From Gemmatimonadota bacterium (GTDB lineage: Bacteria; Gemmatimonadota; Gemmatimonadetes; Longimicrobiales; Gaopeijiaceae): 64,000 bases of DNA. Made by a program: the position numbers and the translations under genes. The notes beneath the pieces were generated by a model. It was not told where the DNA came from, ran no database searches, and saw nothing but the letters and a program-made list of their open reading frames with translations. This document shows positions 25,166 through 33,251 of this stretch, piece after piece. The stretch is taken from contig JAPPGF010000028.1 of assembly GCA_028875075.1 (NCBI GenBank), forward strand, positions 1-64,000. The letters are read 5' to 3'. Within the stretch, counting starts at the first letter, position 1, and every line of letters starts with the position of its first letter.

Positions 25166-25553
25166 TGAGTCGCCCCCGCCTCATGGCCGCACCCGAGCGC
25201 GCAAACGACACAGGGCACCAATGCGCACCTCGGCGCCCCTGCGATGCGCACCGACAGGGCTCCGGAAGCTGCGGCGCGCCAACGCTTTACGCCTCCGCAC
25301 CCGGACGGGCCAGTGCCGATCGGGGTGCTCAGGCGGTGCTGGGAGCGACCCCGCAGTCCGAGGGCCTGCTGCGGGTTCGGGGCCAGGTGTGTTTGCGCAC
25401 CCCTGTCCCCTTCCCCTCGGGTCGCTCCCAGCCAGCAGTCCCGTGCGGGAAGGCCATTCATCGCCGTCTCAGGCCATCGCGCCCGCGAATGGCCCTGATT
25501 GGCGATCTGGATTCAAGCGGGAACTCTACCGAGAGCAAAGGAGGAACCCAGCG
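25166..25553. other. non-coding stretch with a 13-bp inverted repeat
   Basis: No gene supported. It contains the perfect inverted repeat CTGGGAGCGACCC (25339-25351) and its complement (25419-25431), 67 nt apart, which could form a long-range stem or bind a dimeric regulator. Just before alpA lies AAAGGAGGAACCC, that gene's ribosome site. Confidence 0.4.
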
Positions 25554-25778
25554 ATGACAAGAGTAGGGGAACAGGGGAGCGAAGGGCCCGCGCGAGTCCT
25601 GCGGTTGCCCGCCGTGTTAGCTAGAACCGGGCTGTCGCGGAGCACGATCCACCGGAGACTAGCTGAAGGGTGCTTCCCGAAGCCGGTGGCACTAGGTCCA
25701 CGCGCAGTCGGCTGGATCGAAGCCGAAGTGGATCAGTGGATCCGCCAGATCGCGGCTAGCCGTGGTGAAGACGGATAA
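25554..25778 (+). CDS. AlpA-family regulator / excisionase-like HTH protein
   Basis: 74 residues from ATG 25554 behind an excellent AAAGGAGGAA site. The core VLRLPAVLARTGLSRSTIHRRLAEGCFPKPVALGPRAVGWIEAEVDQWI is the AlpA/MerR-like winged-helix that binds DNA near P4-type integrase genes and controls their expression or excision. Its presence supports the island being an integrative element. A longer in-frame extension upstream is GC-rich noise. Confidence 0.88.
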   Translation: MTRVGEQGSEGPARVLRLPAVLARTGLSRSTIHRRLAEGCFPKPVALGPRAVGWIEAEVDQWIRQIAASRGEDG

Positions 25779-26021
25779 CCGACGTATTGACCGAAGACGA
25801 AGACTGCGTTCGCCAGGAGCCATACCATGGAGGGTACAGCTTGGGCGTGGCGCAGGCTCGTGGTGCACCAGACCTAGGCCGCAGCGGAGAGCCGTGGCCG
25901 TTGAGGTCTTATTGTGGACGTGTCGGTATGAGCATTGGGCACGAACTCGATGCCGCTTGCTTCGTGGATGGCGTGTAGGTAGATTGCAATCAGATACCCG
26001 CCGGCAGCGTGCTGTCGGCTC

Positions 26022-26055
26022 AAGGGCTGCTCTTCGGAGCGGCCCTTGCTTTTTT
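26022..26055 (+). terminator. rho-independent terminator
   Basis: Stem AAGGGCTGCTC (26022-26032), tetraloop TTCG, complementary arm 26037-26047 with one G-T pair, then GCTTTTTT. It ends transcription coming from alpA. The 240 bases between alpA and this hairpin have no supported gene, so an untranslated tail or small RNA may be made there. Confidence 0.85.
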
Positions 26056-26066
26056 GAGGCAACGGG

Positions 26067-26837
26067 ATGAGAACGAGGGTTTACGTCGACGGACTCAACT
26101 TGTACTACGGAGCGCTCCAGGGGACACCGTTCAAGTGGCTTGACCCGGTCAGGCTGAGTACACTCCTGCTTCCGCCCGCATGTACAGTGGAGAAAGTACT
26201 CTATTTTACTGCCCGCGTGTCTGGCAGCACAGACCGCGGCGCTCCGGCTCGTCAGCAGGTGTACCTGACTGCGCTTGGCACTCTTCCCGACGTCGAAGTG
26301 TGTTTCGGCAGCTTTCTCGCCAAGACGGTATGGCGACCTCTTGTCAACTTGCCGGTGGCTGACAGGCGGATCGACACACCCGAACCGATTATCTTGCCTG
26401 CGGGTGAACACAAAGTGGTCGGACCGAGCGTGCAGACTCTACCCGTAGGTAGCTACCCGGTGGCCAGGGCTGAAAAGAAGCGGCATCGGAAGGCGTCAGC
26501 ACCGTCACCGGATGCTGTGGTTGCCGAATTCCACACCTTGGAGGAGAAGGGATCAGACGTCAATCTCGCCGCCCATCTCCTGAATGATGCGTGGAGAAAT
26601 CGTTTTGAAGTTGCAGCCGTCATCTCCAACGACACCGATCTCGTGACACCAATCCGGATGGTGACTCGGGAACGGAACAAAGCGGTATACCTCGTTTGTC
26701 CAAGACCTGGGCGTGCGGCACCCAGGCTCAAAGAGGTAGCTAGTCACGTACGCAACATCCGGCCTGCGATGCTCAAGAAAGCGCAACTCCCCGACAGCTT
26801 GCCGGGCACAGCTATTTCCAAACCACAGGGTTGGTGA
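26067..26837 (+). CDS. NYN-domain (PIN-like) putative ribonuclease
   Basis: 256 residues. N-terminal RVYVDGLNLYYGAL has the first acidic residue of the NYN/PIN fold. EEKGSDVNLAAHLLNDAW and VAAVISNDTDLVTPIRM supply the other conserved aspartates (the K-x-D-V and S-N-D-x-D motifs). These proteins are metal-dependent ribonucleases, often of unknown cellular target. It lies in the variable part of the island, between a terminator and the integrase, a position where defence or addiction cargo is common; that role is inference. Confidence 0.85.
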   Translation: MRTRVYVDGLNLYYGALQGTPFKWLDPVRLSTLLLPPACTVEKVLYFTARVSGSTDRGAPARQQVYLTALGTLPDVEVCFGSFLAKTVWRPLVNLPVADRRIDTPEPIILPAGEHKVVGPSVQTLPVGSYPVARAEKKRHRKASAPSPDAVVAEFHTLEEKGSDVNLAAHLLNDAWRNRFEVAAVISNDTDLVTPIRMVTRERNKAVYLVCPRPGRAAPRLKEVASHVRNIRPAMLKKAQLPDSLPGTAISKPQGW

Positions 26838-26854
26838 GCTGGACTGCCTCGGTT

Positions 26855-28030
26855 CTAGCTTCTGGAGGTCTCGCCGGTCACGTAAGTAGCCCAGTCCTCC
26901 ATGAGTTGGCGACGGCGCTCGAACAGGTCCGTGCGCATGTAGGCCGCCTCGACCTTGTTGCGGATGACGTGCGCCAGCGCCGCCTCGATCACGTCGTGCG
27001 GATGATCGGTCTTCTCGGCTGCCCAGTCGCGGAAGCTCGAGCGGAAACCGTGAGGCACCGCCTCGATCCCGAGCTCACGCACCAGCTTGGTCATCGTCAT
27101 CGCCGACAGGGCCTTGCCGTTGGCCGCCGGGAAGACCAGCCCGCGGCCGTCCGTGATCCCGCGGGCCTCTACGAGCACCGCGAACGCCCGCCGAGACAGC
27201 GGCACCCGGTGCGGCTGCCCGGACTTCATCCGTTCGCCCGGCACCGACCACGTCCCGGACTCTAAGTCGATCTCCTCCCACCGGGCCTCGCGGACCTCGC
27301 CGGATCGCGCCGCCGTCAACACGAGAAACTCGAAGGCCAGCTTCGTGCCGATCCACGCTGCCGAAGCTCGTACCGTCGCCAGCGCACCCGCGACCTTGTT
27401 GTGCGGCAGCGCCGGAAAATGTTGCGTCGTGCTCCGGTGGCGCGGCAGGGCCGCCCCGATCGCCTCACCCGCCGGATTGTCTTCCCGGTACCCCTCGGCG
27501 ACCGCCCACTTCATCACGGCTCCGATTCGCTGCCGAACGCGCCGGGCCGTCTCACGCTTGCCGCTCCAGATCGGGACCAGCACGGCCAGGACGTCGCTCG
27601 TCGTGATCTGGTCCACCCCCTTGCTTCCCAAACGCGGCAGCGCGTAGTCCCGGAGCGAGGCGCGCCACTGGGCTTCACTCTTGCTGCCCGGCCTCCAGGA
27701 GTCTCGGTGAATCGCGATGACCTTGTCCGAGGCTTCGGCGAACGTTGGCACTCCGCTCCCCCGAGGATCGGACCCTTGGGCAACAGCCCGGCGGTTGGCG
27801 AGCGCCTTCTTCCTCGCATGGGTCAACGTCACGACCGGGTAGGAGCCGAGTCCCATGTTTACAGCCCTCCCCTCTACTTGTAGCCTTTGTGACCAGGTCT
27901 TCGACAACCTGCCGGTAGTCGTGGGCTTGACGAGCAGGGAGAGGCCATGGCCGCCCCGGCCGTCGCCGTAGCGGCCGAGCCGGGTGACGGTCTTGACGAA
28001 GGCGGCGCTCAATTGTTTGGGTCGCATCAT
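26855..28030 (-). CDS. int: P4-type tyrosine integrase
   Basis: 391 residues. The N-terminal DUF4102-like arm-binding domain (LSLLVKPTTTGRLSKTWSQR, then MGLGSYPVVTLTHARKKA) is followed by a SAM-like core-binding domain and a catalytic domain with R242 (TAARSGEVR), H327 and R330 (PHGFRSSFRDWA), H354 (ALAH) and the nucleophile Y364 (EAAYMRTDLFERRR). All catalytic residues are intact. It points inward from the right border, with its 5' end 145 bp from the attR candidate. It should insert and excise the island at tRNA-Ser. Confidence 0.95.
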   Translation of the reverse strand: MMRPKQLSAAFVKTVTRLGRYGDGRGGHGLSLLVKPTTTGRLSKTWSQRLQVEGRAVNMGLGSYPVVTLTHARKKALANRRAVAQGSDPRGSGVPTFAEASDKVIAIHRDSWRPGSKSEAQWRASLRDYALPRLGSKGVDQITTSDVLAVLVPIWSGKRETARRVRQRIGAVMKWAVAEGYREDNPAGEAIGAALPRHRSTTQHFPALPHNKVAGALATVRASAAWIGTKLAFEFLVLTAARSGEVREARWEEIDLESGTWSVPGERMKSGQPHRVPLSRRAFAVLVEARGITDGRGLVFPAANGKALSAMTMTKLVRELGIEAVPHGFRSSFRDWAAEKTDHPHDVIEAALAHVIRNKVEAAYMRTDLFERRRQLMEDWATYVTGETSRS

Positions 28031-28174
28031 CTGGTATCATGCCAGTTATCAGAATCTGAATGAGACTAAGCGGAGCGTCGTGAAACGTCAAGAAGTCGTA
28101 AGTTGAAGTGATATATAGCATTACTGTGACGAATTGGGACCGTATGACACGGTGTGGAACCCTGCCAAAAGGGA

Positions 28175-28185
28175 CACCCCCTCCG
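28175..28185 (+). repeat. attR candidate
   Basis: An exact copy of the last 11 bases of tRNA-Ser (CACCCCCTCCG), same orientation, 145 bp beyond the integrase start. An AT-rich stretch follows on the right. Confidence 0.6.
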
Positions 28186-28598
28186 TTAGATATATTGGAT
28201 AAGTATATGTACCATAACATATTACGTTTATTCGGCACTTTGTGTGTCCCCTTCCATGTCCCTCATTACGAAAGAGACGTAGTAGGTCCGCTGTCTATCG
28301 CCCTAGCCCTTGACCCCTAAACCGCTCACCGATGCAGGTCTCGTCCTACCTACGGCCCTAGACGCCTGACTGACCACCTGATGGCCACCAGTGCGGTCAA
28401 CGCCTGCTTGAGGTCTTCCCGGCCCCGCCACTCCTCTAACTCCCTCAGGATGAAGTCGATGCCTAGCCATCCGGCGGCGCCCCCGACGATCGCCGATCTG
28501 GAGTCGCTGGATCGGGCTCGGCGTCGGGGCGTACTTCGACAACGTCGTCCGAGGCGCTCCGGACCTCGAGTTCGCCGACTGGCACGTGGTCGACCTAG
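28186..28598. other. right-flank stretch without a gene
   Basis: About 130 bp of unusually AT-rich sequence (28186-28310) followed by GC-rich sequence with no supported frame. It lies between the att copy and the TonB-receptor relic and probably holds chromosomal debris of the insertion site. Confidence 0.4.
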
Positions 28599-28850
28599 CT
28601 GAGCTACTACTCCGGCTGGTTCGATTCGCGTTACGACCGCACCTACCCCGGCGAGTACCTTGTCGACCTGGAGGCGTCCTACCCGGTGACGACGGCAGCG
28701 AGTGTCACCATCGGCGCGCAGAACGCGCTCAATCAGTACCCCCAGGAGAACCCCGACGCGGCTGCGGTGGCGGGAAACATCTACAGCTCGGCGACGCCCT
28801 TCGGCGCCAGTGGCGGATTCGTCTACGTGAAGGCCGAGTACAGTTGGTAG
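28599..28850 (+). pseudogene. TonB-dependent receptor, C-terminal remnant
   Basis: The frame reads SYYSGWFDSRYDRTYPGEYLVD, then ASVTIGAQNALNQYPQENP, then GNIYSSATPFGASGGFVYVKAEYSW and a stop. This is the last 80 residues of a TonB-receptor barrel: the typical (V/G)xQNxxNxYP turn, the SxxSPFGxxGGFxY strand pair and an aromatic C-terminus. A TAG lies just upstream in frame, and no plug or earlier barrel can be read. Confidence 0.75.
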
Positions 28851-29024
28851 GCAGAGCCGGACGGTCTCAGGCGCATTCGCCATCGGGCGGGCTGGCGGGG
28901 CCCGTTTGGCATGGACGCCGAGACTCAGCGCGAAGACCTCCGAGCACGGCGCGGCCAACCGACTTCAGATTCGGACTCGGCACGCCAAGCGCGGTGCGGC
29001 CCGCTGGAAGTCGGTAGCGTCCCC

Positions 29025-30722
29025 TCAGGTGGCCGGCGCGGACTCGGCCACTGGTTGTTTGGTTACGCGTGGGATTCGAATACTCTCGACCATGTCCCGG
29101 ATGCCGTCGGGCGGTGGTGCCGTGAGTCGGGACAATGCGAACGTGACGACGAAGCTCAGGACCATGCCGACGGCGCCGATGCCCTGGGGCGCGATACCGA
29201 AGAGCCAGGGGTCCAACCCGATTCCGAAACCAGGAGCGACGGTGACGATGTACGTGCCGGTGAACAGCAGGCCGGCGACCATTCCGGCGATGGCGCCTTC
29301 CTTGGTCGTTCGGGGATCGAAGATCCCCAGCACGATGGCGGGGAAGAACGCGGACGCAGCGAGCCCGAAGGCGAAGGCGACGACCTCGGCCACGAAGGCC
29401 GGCGGGAAGATGCCGAGCAGACCCGCGAAGATGACCGCCACCAACATTGAGCCGCGGGCCACGAGGAGCTCCTCCCGCTGGGAAGCGTTTTTCCGGATGA
29501 AGGCCTTGTAGACGTCGTGGGAAAATGAGGAGGAGATTACGAGGAGAAGTCCGGACGCCGTGGAGAGAGCCGCGGCGAGCCCCCCCGCTACGACGATCGC
29601 CATGACCCAGTTCGGAAGTCCCGCAATCTCGGGATTCGCCAGCACCATGATATCCGCGTCGATGCCGAGTTCGTTCGGGCTCTCCGGGTCGGCGAACTGG
29701 CCCGGTCCGTAGTTGATGATCCCGTCCTCGTTCTTGTCGGCGAACTGGATCAGCTCGGTGGTTTCCCAAGAGCGGAACCAGTCCGCGCGCTCCTCGTATC
29801 GCTCACCGACGACGGTCGTGATCAGATTGTACTTGGCGAAAACGGCGACGGCGGGTGCGGTTGTGTAGAGAAGACCGATAAAGAGCAGCGCGTAGACCCC
29901 GGTCCAGCGCGCGCCGCGTACCGTCTTGGTCGTGTAGAACCGAATGATCACGTGCGGGAGTCCAGCCGTCCCGCACATGAGCGCCATGACGATAAGGAAT
30001 ACGTTCGTCGAAGAGATGTTCGTGAACGGCGACGTGTAAGGATCGAAGCCCAGCTCGGCCATGAGCCCGTCCAGTCTGGACGCGACGTCCGGGAACGCCA
30101 GCTGCGGGACCGGCGTGCCGGTGAGAGTGATGGCGATCGCTATGGCCGGAATCAGGAAGGCCGTGATCAGCACCACGTACTGCGCCACCTGCGTATACGT
30201 GATGCCCTTCATGCCGCCGAGGATCGCATAGAAGGCTACGACCGTCATGCCGACGATCACGCCGGCTCCGATCGGGATCTCCAGGAAGCGCGAGAACACG
30301 ATCCCCGATCCTCGCATTTGTCCTGCCACGTAGACGAACGAGATTACCACGGCACACATGGCTGCGACGACGCGAGCCGTGCCCGAGTAATAGCGCTCAC
30401 CGATGAACGCCGGGACCGTGTACTTGCCGAACTTGCGCAGGTACGGGGCGAGCAGGAGGGTCAGTAGCACGTACCCGCCCGTCCACCCGAGGAGATATAT
30501 GGCGCCGTCCCAGCCGAGGAACGAAATGAGCCCGGCCATGGAAAGGAAAGATGCCGCGCTCATCCAATCAGCCGCCGTGGCCATCCCGTTGAGAAGGGGT
30601 GGAACGCCCTGCCCAGCGACGTAGAAACCCTTCGTGCTCGAGACTCGGGACCAGATGGCGATGCCGATGTAGAGCGAGAAGGTGAAGCCGATCGCGGTCG
30701 CGATGTCGAGACGGATGTCCAC
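29025..30722 (-). CDS. sodium:solute symporter (VC_2705/ActP-like subfamily)
   Basis: 565 residues with about 13 membrane helices of the LeuT-fold SSS family. Features: GFYVAGQGVPPLLNGMATAADWMSAASFL (the conserved helix-1 stretch of acetate-type symporters), RKFGKYTVPAFIGERYYS, and AGGLAAALSTASGLLLVISSSFSHD near the sodium site. An insert of about 60 residues (near YEERADWFRSWETTELIQFADKNEDGIINYGPGQF) contains a DKNEDGIINYG stretch resembling an EF-hand loop. It works with the DUF4212 protein encoded 1 nt upstream. Substrate probably a small organic acid. Confidence 0.92.
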   Translation of the reverse strand: MDIRLDIATAIGFTFSLYIGIAIWSRVSSTKGFYVAGQGVPPLLNGMATAADWMSAASFLSMAGLISFLGWDGAIYLLGWTGGYVLLTLLLAPYLRKFGKYTVPAFIGERYYSGTARVVAAMCAVVISFVYVAGQMRGSGIVFSRFLEIPIGAGVIVGMTVVAFYAILGGMKGITYTQVAQYVVLITAFLIPAIAIAITLTGTPVPQLAFPDVASRLDGLMAELGFDPYTSPFTNISSTNVFLIVMALMCGTAGLPHVIIRFYTTKTVRGARWTGVYALLFIGLLYTTAPAVAVFAKYNLITTVVGERYEERADWFRSWETTELIQFADKNEDGIINYGPGQFADPESPNELGIDADIMVLANPEIAGLPNWVMAIVVAGGLAAALSTASGLLLVISSSFSHDVYKAFIRKNASQREELLVARGSMLVAVIFAGLLGIFPPAFVAEVVAFAFGLAASAFFPAIVLGIFDPRTTKEGAIAGMVAGLLFTGTYIVTVAPGFGIGLDPWLFGIAPQGIGAVGMVLSFVVTFALSRLTAPPPDGIRDMVESIRIPRVTKQPVAESAPAT

Positions 30723-30723
30723 G

Positions 30724-31032
30724 TCAGCCCTCGAGATCGTACACGTCGAACTCGCGATCTATGCGATTCATGCCCACCGCGTAGATCAGGATGAGCAGCC
30801 AGAACAGATAGATGCCCCCGTTCTGGGCGAACCAGAAGCCCAGGGGACCGCCCAGAAAATTGATCTCGTTGAGGGCCGGGCCGAAGAAAACGGGCACGAC
30901 GTAGCCTACCACGAACCACACGGCTAGGAGGCTGAACGTGAAACGCACGGTCCTCTTCCAGTATTCTCGCAGGACCGTGCTGTCTTCTTCTGGGCTCAGG
31001 TCACCTCGGTCCAACGCTTCGCGACGTGCCAC
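30724..31032 (-). CDS. DUF4212 small subunit of the sodium/solute symporter
   Basis: 102 residues from GTG 31032, chosen because the family is about 90-100 residues and AGGGA lies upstream; the open frame extends further but is not family-like. Two membrane helices: RFTFSLLAVWFVVGYVVPVFF and GIYLFWLLILIYAVGMN. Between them is the conserved LNEINFLGGPLGFWFAQNG. The pairing with an SSS symporter one base downstream is the usual arrangement. Confidence 0.85.
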   Translation of the reverse strand: MARREALDRGDLSPEEDSTVLREYWKRTVRFTFSLLAVWFVVGYVVPVFFGPALNEINFLGGPLGFWFAQNGGIYLFWLLILIYAVGMNRIDREFDVYDLEG

Positions 31033-31298
31033 ACCTGTCCCTGTAGTTGCCGTGCTGAATTGCACATGCTTCGGACGTGGAACGGACCACCTAAGCCCGC
31101 CATGCTGCGCTCCTGAAAAACATAGCGCAAGCGTGGGGAGAAGTGGGGCGTGGCTTGGGCGCGGTTGCGTTGTTGACCGACGCCGAGCAGAGCTCTGAAG
31201 CGGTCGTCCACGGTGTGGCCGGTCCCCATCGAGGGAGTTGCAGGGCCGTGTGCGAGGCCACAGACGGACGTGTCTCATCGCAGGAGAAGGGAGGCTCG

Positions 31299-31423
31299 AT
31301 GAAGCCGGACTGCCTGCTCATGCCGACCGATCTTTAGGCGACGTCCTCCGTCGCTGCTACGAGGTGGCCGACCTCGCACGTCGGCTCGGCGCACGCGTCA
31401 CGTTCGAGAGGTTGAGAGCGTGA
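31299..31423 (+). pseudogene. universal stress protein, N-terminal remnant
   Basis: ATG 31299 follows GGGAGG and begins MKPDCLLMPTDL, then stops. After a frame change the sequence continues GDVLRRCYEVADLARRLGARVTFERL. Together these are the first strand (ILVPTDLS) and first helix/second strand of a Usp domain. The ATP-binding GxxGxxxxG part is absent. Confidence 0.5.
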
Positions 31424-31463
31424 CTTCCCGTTCTCTTCCGTGTGCCTCCCGACGCTGGAGCCT

Positions 31464-31770
31464 TTAGGGGTCCATGCGGTCCCGCTGAACCGAGAGGAGC
31501 ACGTCGACCAGCTCCTGCGCAGCATGGGTGGGACTCTTGCGACGTCGCTCACCTCGTGCTTGGCGTTCTCGTGCGCGCTGGTCAACGCGGGATCCGCGCC
31601 TATCTTGCGGTCGATGCCGTCTAGAAAGGCAGTTCGCATCCACCATTCCCCTTGGATCGTTCGCTTGGCCTGAAGCTGACCGGTACGCTCGAGGTGGAGC
31701 CGATGTGACTCGATCGAGCGCCATAGTTCATCTAGGCCTTGGCTGTCGATCGAGGAACAGAGCAATGCGA
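31464..31770 (-). pseudogene. MeaB/ArgK-type GTPase, C-terminal remnant
   Basis: Minus-strand frame LCSSIDSQGLDELWRSIESHRLHLERTGQLQAKR, then EWWMRTAFLDGIDRK, then after a shift AQELVDVLLSVQRDRMDP and a stop. This is the C-terminal region of the MeaB chaperone GTPases of acyl-CoA mutases (TSAxxGxGIDELWxAIExHR). The G-domain with its P-loop is gone. Confidence 0.6.
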
Positions 31771-32008
31771 GCGACTGCCAGCCCTCGGTGGCCGGTCGGA
31801 GAAGGGGGAGGACCCGGGGTGGTCACGAGCGAGTACCATCACTGCTTCCACACGGATCTGGAGATGCCGGAGACCGTGCCGTGGACCGGACTTGAAGCCT
31901 CCACGCGCGCCTATGCGCGCATCATCGACGAGGTGAATAAGCTCCCGTTGAGCGCGCTGCAGCGCCCAGAAGAGCCTGTCCCGCCCTAGTAGAAGGAAGG
32001 AAAGCAGC

Positions 32009-33000
32009 GTGAGAGCAGTTGTCTACGAGTCGTACGCTCCGGACGATGACTACAGGAAGATACTCCAGGTCAAGGAACTGCCCGATCCGGAGCCGAAAGG
32101 CGATCAGGTCGTGTTCCGGGTGGCGGCTGCAGCCCTAAACTTCAACGACCTGTGGGGCATGAGAGGCGAGCCCATCCCGGTTCCGCTGCCCCACATTTCC
32201 GGATCCGATGCCGCAGGCGAAGTGATTGCCGTCGGTGAAGACGTGGTGAACGTCAAGGTCGGCGACCGGGTCGTGTCGCATGCGAACCTATCGTGCAGGG
32301 TGTGCTCGAGCTGCACGAGCGGAAGAGAGTACGACTGTTCGCAGCGAACCATCTGGGGCTTCCAGACCGGCCCGCTCTGGGGGGGGTTCTCCGAGGTCAC
32401 CTATCTGCCTGAAGTGAACGTCGTGAAGATTCCCGACGGCGTGGATTACGACCACGCCGCGGCGGCGTCGATGACGCTGCTCACTTCATGGCACATGCTC
32501 GTGGGCCGGGCCAAAATCACACCCGGGCAACTCGTCCTGGTGATGGGCGGTGGCAGCGGTGTCGGAAGTTGGGAGCCGACCACGCGGTAGATCACCGCAA
32601 AGACGGCTGGCACAAGGAAGTCCGGGGCGTCGTCCAGGAGATCTCGAAGAAAACCAACACGTACCCGGGGGTCGACATCGCGTTCGACCACATCGGTGAG
32701 ACCCATTTCAACAAACAGCTGGCGCTTCTCAAGTACGGCGCGACGCTGGTCTCCTGCGGGGCGACCACGGGCCACGACGCGAGGGTCGACCTCAGACACA
32801 TCTTCTTCAAGGGGATCAACGTTCTGGGGTCGACTCAGGGGACGAAAGCCGAGCTCGAGCAGGGGTTTAACTGGATGGCCAGGGGCAAGATCAGGGCGGT
32901 GATCGATTCGACCTACCCGTTCGAGAACGCCGCTGAAGCTCATACGAAGATGCTCACCGGCAGGGGTTTGTTCGGAAAGCTCCTCCTCAAGCCGCGCTAG
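32009..33000 (+). pseudogene. zinc-type MDR reductase (crotonyl-CoA reductase/ADH-like), frameshifted with internal deletion
   Basis: From GTG 32009, behind an AAGGAAGGAAAG site, a normal medium-chain dehydrogenase N-terminus reads to GGGSGVGS: substrate domain with HISGSDAAGEV and the structural-zinc-like run CRVCSSCTSGREYDC. The frame then fails near 32565-32590. The rest continues in another frame: KLGADHAVDH, then GVDIAFDHIGE, then LVSCGATTGHDARVDLRHIFFKG, ending FGKLLLKPR at 33000. About 30 residues of the nucleotide-binding fold after GxGxxG are missing at the junction, so it is not just a shift. Confidence 0.8.
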
Positions 33001-33251
33001 GGGGAAGAGCTCGGGCTTGCCGCGAGGCCGGATCGGGGGCTGGGCAGGCAGTGGACGAGGTGCGCCGGTGTGAGGGAGGACCGCGCGGACGCGGCCGGTA
33101 GTGTCGGATGGAGGGGGCTCTCGGGGAGTGCGTCTACGGATCTGGACGTAGGAGCGGTGAATCCCCGGTCGTGTCTCCGACGGGGGCGGCTATGTCAACT
33201 AGGTCGGTCGTGGAGATGGCGGCCACCCGTTAGATACAGGAAGGAAGTGTG

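Larger units (their letters stand above)
11900..28185. mobile_element. integrative island in tRNA-Ser carrying a type I-E CRISPR-Cas system
   Basis: About 16.3 kb bounded by the 3' end of tRNA-Ser(UGA) and an identical 11-bp copy beyond a P4-type tyrosine integrase. Inside are an AlpA-type regulator, a phage-repressor fragment, an NYN protein, and the whole cas locus with its array. Both borders show AT-rich stretches. The family knowledge is that P4-type integrases use tRNA 3' ends; the assignment of this particular repeat as att is inferred. The short repeat and lack of an empty-site comparison limit confidence. Confidence 0.6.

Noticed and set aside
25074..25553. Long N-terminal extension in frame with the AlpA gene
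   Set aside because: The extension is Pro/Arg/Ala-rich translation of GC-rich sequence. The ribosome site directly before 25554 and the normal AlpA length favour the short form.
31845..31989. Frame ending just before the zinc reductase relic (THTDLEMPETVPW-like segment)
   Set aside because: It reads somewhat like protein but I recognise no family and cannot place a start. It may be another relic.
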